Source of the DNA: Mycolicibacter terrae
GTDB lineage: Bacteria; Actinomycetota; Actinomycetes; Mycobacteriales; Mycobacteriaceae
Reading direction: 5' to 3'
Length of the DNA: 64,000 bases
Assembly (NCBI RefSeq): GCF_010727125.1
Contig: NZ_AP022564.1
Span: forward strand, 372,001-436,000
Position 1 is the first letter of the stretch. The number at the start of each line of letters is the position of its first letter. Below the pieces are notes generated by a model, which worked only from the letters and a program-made list of their open reading frames with translations, did no database searches and was not told the DNA's origin. The position numbers and the translations under genes were made by a program. Shown in pieces: positions 61,267-64,000 of this stretch.

Positions 61267-62505
61267 ATGACCGAGGTAATGGCCGATGCAAAGCCGGCGA
61301 CCAAGCCCGACGTCGACCTGACCGATGGCACGTTCTACTCCGACGGCGGGGCCCGCGCCGCCTACAAATGGATGCGGGCGCACGAGCCGGTGTTCCGCGA
61401 CCGTAACGGTCAGGCAGCCGCGGCCAGCTATGCCGCGGTGATCGATGCCGAGCGTAACGCCGAACTCTTCTCCAGCACCGGTGGCATCCGGCCCGACCAG
61501 CCGGGCATGCCCTACATGATCGATATGGACGACCCGGAGCACCTGGTGCGCCGTAAGTTGGTCAACGCCGGCTTCACCCGCAAGCGGGTACATGCCCAGC
61601 TGCCGTCCATCGGGAAACTCTGCGACACGTTGATCGACGCGGTCTGCGAGCAGGGCGAGTGCGACTTCGTCCGCGATATCGCCGCGCCGCTGCCGATGGC
61701 GGTGATCGGCGACATGCTCGGCGTACTGCCCGAAGACCGTTCGATGCTGCTGAAGTGGTCCGACGACCTGGTCGCGGGGCAAAGCTCACACCTGGATCCG
61801 GAGTCGGCGACGTTTCGGGCCGTCATGGAGGCGTTCGCCGGCTGGACCGAATTCACCCGGGACATCATCATCAAACGTCGGGCCGAGCCCACCGATGATC
61901 TGTTCTCCGTTCTGGTCAACGCCGAGGTGGACGGCGCGCAGATGTCCGATGACGAGATCATCTTTGAGACCCTGTTGATTCTGATCGGCGGCGATGAAAC
62001 CACTCGGCACACGCTGTCGGGGGGGACCGAACAGCTGATTCGCCACCGTGATCAGTGGGACATGCTGCGAGCCGACTCGAGTCTGCTGCCCACCGCCATC
62101 GAGGAGATGCTGCGGTGGACCTCTCCGGTGAAGAACATGTGCCGTACCGTGACTGCCGACACTGAGTTCTACGGCGCCCAGCTCCAGCGGGGCGAGAAGA
62201 TCATGCTGCTGTTCGAAGCAGCGAACTTCGACGAAGCGGTGTTTGACGAACCCGAGCGGTTCGACATCCAGCGCGACCCCAACAGCCATCTTGCGTTCGG
62301 CTTCGGCACCCACTTTTGCATGGGAAACCAGCTGGCGAGGCTGGAGCTTTCACTGATGACCGAGCGGGTGTTGCAGAGGCTTCCGGACCTGCGCCTGGCC
62401 GACGGAGCCGAGGTGCCGCTGCGGCCCGCGAACTTTGTGTCCGGCCCGGTTTCCATGCCGGTGGTGTTCACACCGACGGCACCCACGGCCGCGCCGAACG
62501 TGTAA
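61267..62505 (+). CDS. cyp142: CYP142, steroid C26/C27 monooxygenase
   Basis: A 412-residue P450. The start TDGTFYSDGGARAAYKWMRA, IDMDDPEHLVRRKLVNAGFTRKRV and helix I LIGGDETTRHT are close to M. tuberculosis CYP142A1 (Rv3518c) as I recall it. Heme motif FGFGTHFCMG with Cys at residue 351. CYP142 makes the opposite C25 stereoisomer of the sterol acid compared with CYP125. ATG 61267 follows GGAGG at 61256-61260. No KstR box was seen in the 28-base gap to the divergent gene. The last codons (APNV) lie inside a palindromic repeat. Confidence 0.93.
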   Translation: MTEVMADAKPATKPDVDLTDGTFYSDGGARAAYKWMRAHEPVFRDRNGQAAAASYAAVIDAERNAELFSSTGGIRPDQPGMPYMIDMDDPEHLVRRKLVNAGFTRKRVHAQLPSIGKLCDTLIDAVCEQGECDFVRDIAAPLPMAVIGDMLGVLPEDRSMLLKWSDDLVAGQSSHLDPESATFRAVMEAFAGWTEFTRDIIIKRRAEPTDDLFSVLVNAEVDGAQMSDDEIIFETLLILIGGDETTRHTLSGGTEQLIRHRDQWDMLRADSSLLPTAIEEMLRWTSPVKNMCRTVTADTEFYGAQLQRGEKIMLLFEAANFDEAVFDEPERFDIQRDPNSHLAFGFGTHFCMGNQLARLELSLMTERVLQRLPDLRLADGAEVPLRPANFVSGPVSMPVVFTPTAPTAAPNV

Positions 62506-62550
62506 TCAGCGCGAAAATCTCGCGCGAAAATCGCTGGGAGTACACGCTCG
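62493..62550. repeat. 58-bp palindromic repeat, copy A
   Basis: Begins GCCGAACGTGTA, contains two GAAAATC-type blocks and ends TACACGCTCG. The same layout, element lengths and end sequences occur at 63415-63472. The arms are inverted (CGAACGTGTA / TACACGCTCG, one mismatch). The cyp142 stop (62503-62505) and the DUF559 stop (62506-62508) both fall inside it, so it can act as a two-way terminator. Confidence 0.7.
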
Positions 62551-63381
62551 CTGCGCCCAGGCATCCGCGACCCGGCCGAGGATGCCGCCTTCGGTGTCTT
62601 CGAGGGTGATTCGCAGGTCGATCCAGCCGAGCCCGGTCACCGTCTCATGGCGGCGGATGTCCTGGTTGAAGCGCCGGGTGCTGGTGCGGTGATGGTCACC
62701 TTCGTAGTCGAGGCCGACCATGATCTCCTCCCAGCCCATGTCGATGACGGCCACCAAACGTCCCCACTCGTCATGGACCGGGATCTGGGTCTGTGGCGGC
62801 GGATAACCAGCCCGGATGAGAAGCAGTCGCAGCCAGGTTTCCCGCGGTGAGTCGGCGCCGGCGTCGACCAGTGGGAGTACGGCTCGGGCACGACGGATTC
62901 CACGTCTGCCGCGATACCGTTCGGCCAGGGACTCGATATCGACGGTCTTGAGGTGAGTGGCTTGGGCGAGGGAGTCGATGGCCGCGACAGCCTGTCCGAG
63001 GGGGTACCGACGGGCAAGGTCTAATGCGGTACGGGCGGGGGTGGTCGCCGGAATGCCGCCGATCAGTTGGACTTCGTCGTCGCTGACGCGGTCCGACCAG
63101 GTGCGAATGTCCTTAGGCGGGCGGCGATAGTCGTACAGCAACTCGGCCGGTGCGCGATAGTCGACCCATTTCGCACCGTGCAGTGACGCAGCGGATTGAC
63201 CCGCGACGACGCCGCGTCGCCGTGACCACAGCCACGCGGCTTGAGCCCGCAACACCGCGGTGGGTCGAGTACCGGCCGGTACATATACGTCTGGATGGAT
63301 CGCCACGTAGCGGCTCCGCAAGACGTACGGCCTCAGCCGGCCACTTCGGACGGCCTCACTGCCCAGGAACGGCGTCGCCAT
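62506..63381 (-). CDS. DUF559-type endonuclease-fold protein with AbiEi-like N-terminus
   Basis: A 291-residue protein from ATG 63381. The N-terminal half (RPYVLRSRYVAIHPDVYVPAG, then VVAGQSAASLHGAKW and TTPARTALDLARR) follows the AbiEi/type IV antitoxin-like layout. The C-terminal half has the DUF559/very-short-patch endonuclease-like core: PHDEWGRLVAVIDMGWEE (acidic), then LDYEGDHHR and an Arg-rich helix. Many mycobacteria carry several such proteins; function unproven, DNA cleavage or defence suspected. It is the only gene between two copies of a palindromic repeat. Confidence 0.75.
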   Translation of the reverse strand: MATPFLGSEAVRSGRLRPYVLRSRYVAIHPDVYVPAGTRPTAVLRAQAAWLWSRRRGVVAGQSAASLHGAKWVDYRAPAELLYDYRRPPKDIRTWSDRVSDDEVQLIGGIPATTPARTALDLARRYPLGQAVAAIDSLAQATHLKTVDIESLAERYRGRRGIRRARAVLPLVDAGADSPRETWLRLLLIRAGYPPPQTQIPVHDEWGRLVAVIDMGWEEIMVGLDYEGDHHRTSTRRFNQDIRRHETVTGLGWIDLRITLEDTEGGILGRVADAWAQRACTPSDFRARFSR

Positions 63382-63414
63382 GGCAGGAGTCTGCCTACGC
63401 CCCCTGACAGGAAC

Positions 63415-63472
63415 GCCGAACGTGTACTGGTTGTGAAAATCCGGCCGGAATTTCGCAGTGGTTACACGTTCG
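63415..63472. repeat. 58-bp palindromic repeat, copy B
   Basis: Begins GCCGAACGTGTA and ends TACACGTTCG; with two more bases on each side the arms CGCCGAACGTGTA / TACACGTTCGGCG are perfect 13-base inverted copies (63414-63475). The middle (GAAAATC, CGGCCG, GAATTTCGC) is also roughly symmetrical. The stop of the following epimerase gene lies within it. Confidence 0.75.
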
Positions 63473-64000
63473 GCGGCAGGACCGGTGGGGCGACGGGCGC
63501 GAGTCCGGCCCGCAGCGACTCCACGATCGCGTCCACAGGCGAACGCCACTGCAATCCCAGGTCGGCCAAGGTCGCCGAGTCGTCGGTCGGGGTGGCCGAG
63601 GTCAGCAACCACGCCGCCTCGTAGCTCAACGATTCCGGCAGCGGCAGCAGCTTGCTGGCCAGATCGCTGACCCGGCCGATGCCCTTGAACACACTGGGCG
63701 CGACCCGGATTCGACGCACCGACGCGCCCAAACCGACCTCCACCGCGGCGATCATCTCGTCGAAGCCGACCATGATCCCGCCGCACAGATAGCGGTGCGG
63801 GCCTCGACCGGGCTTCATCAAAGACGAATGCACCAGACCGATGTCGCGGACATCGACCATCGCCATGCCGCCGCGCACCACCGGCGCCACGCGGTACTGC
63901 ACGATCGGCGCCCAGCCGCGCTCGGTGACACCCGGCGCCGTCCAGAACGCCGGGCCGACCACGCTGGAGGGATAGGTGACCACCACCGGGGCACCCTCTT
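63462..64000 (-). CDS. NAD-dependent epimerase/dehydratase-like protein (partial)
   Basis: The C-terminal 178 residues of a minus-strand gene that continues past the window end. VVVTYPSSVVGP and MAMVDVRDIGLVHSSLM match extended SDR/epimerases (dihydroflavonol-reductase-like), where the former follows the active-site Tyr-x3-Lys region. That Tyr/Lys and the Rossmann start lie outside. The C-terminus, PPNV, is encoded by the palindromic repeat. Confidence 0.78.
   Translation of the reverse strand, partial: EGAPVVVTYPSSVVGPAFWTAPGVTERGWAPIVQYRVAPVVRGGMAMVDVRDIGLVHSSLMKPGRGPHRYLCGGIMVGFDEMIAAVEVGLGASVRRIRVAPSVFKGIGRVSDLASKLLPLPESLSYEAAWLLTSATPTDDSATLADLGLQWRSPVDAIVESLRAGLAPVAPPVLPPNV

Overview
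The window is high-GC actinobacterial DNA from a mycobacterium. Three things point there: an mce operon with Mce-associated secreted proteins, a PGRS glycine-rich protein, and a sterol-catabolic block that is gene for gene colinear with the M. tuberculosis cholesterol region (roughly Rv3518c to Rv3547, from memory of that genome). I see no tRNA, rRNA, CRISPR array or intact insertion sequence. Species cannot be fixed from the sequence alone.

Layout. (1) 1-8185: a truncated mce operon (end of mceA, then mceB to mceF), a Mce-associated membrane protein and four small exported proteins, one of them MmpS-like. The Mce proteins are short and do not look like Mce4. (2) 8227-11762: a DUF732 exported protein, a TetR regulator and a pair of acyl-CoA dehydrogenases, with related palindromes upstream of the TetR gene and of the dehydrogenase pair. 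(3) 11800-15743: a decayed SDR gene, a 904-residue LuxR-type ATPase regulator and a gene-poor gap. (4) 15744-18558: a PGRS protein with a Sec-type signal peptide and a strong terminator. (5) 18669-37526: the core sterol side-chain and ring module: ddn, fadA5, two tandem cyp125 genes, chsE1-chsE2-chsH2-chsH1-ltp2, a TetR gene, a PE-PPE hydrolase, the Rv3538-type hydratase, kstD, a third cyp125 and hsaE-hsaG-hsaF. (6) 37560-43021: an insert relative to M. tuberculosis: a RecQ-like helicase with a phosphoribosyltransferase-like tail, a hemophore-related protein, and an EthD / LLM / SnoaL / IclR operon. (7) 43114-56708: the Rv3531c-Rv3529c-like operon, kshA, gamma-carbonic-anhydrase-like protein, the ltp3/ltp4/OB-fold operon, LLM oxidoreductases, a frameshifted DoxX gene and a KstR-box acyl-CoA ligase. 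(8) 56769-60516: an inserted polymorphic-toxin locus (EspC-like partner, TNT-domain toxin, Imm61-like immunity protein) plus two divergent small genes. (9) 60513-64000: an acetoacetate-decarboxylase-fold protein, cyp142, a DUF559 protein flanked by two copies of a 58-bp palindromic repeat, and a partial epimerase.

How it fits together. Eight good matches to the KstR operator (TnnAACnnGTTnnA) precede fadA5, cyp125-1, kstD, cyp125-3, hsaE, kshA, the ltp operon/LLM pair and the acyl-CoA ligase, so most of the block should respond as one regulon to sterol intermediates. CYP125/CYP142 oxidise the side-chain terminus. Acyl-CoA ligase, ChsE1E2, ChsH1H2, Ltp2 and FadA5 shorten the side chain. KstD and KshA open ring B, and HsaE, HsaG and HsaF finish the meta-cleavage product to pyruvate and propionyl-CoA.

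The features most worth a second look are the TNT toxin locus, the three cyp125 paralogues with signs of gene conversion, the PE-PPE hydrolase that sits where PPE63 does but carries a Sec signal, and the palindrome-flanked DUF559 gene.
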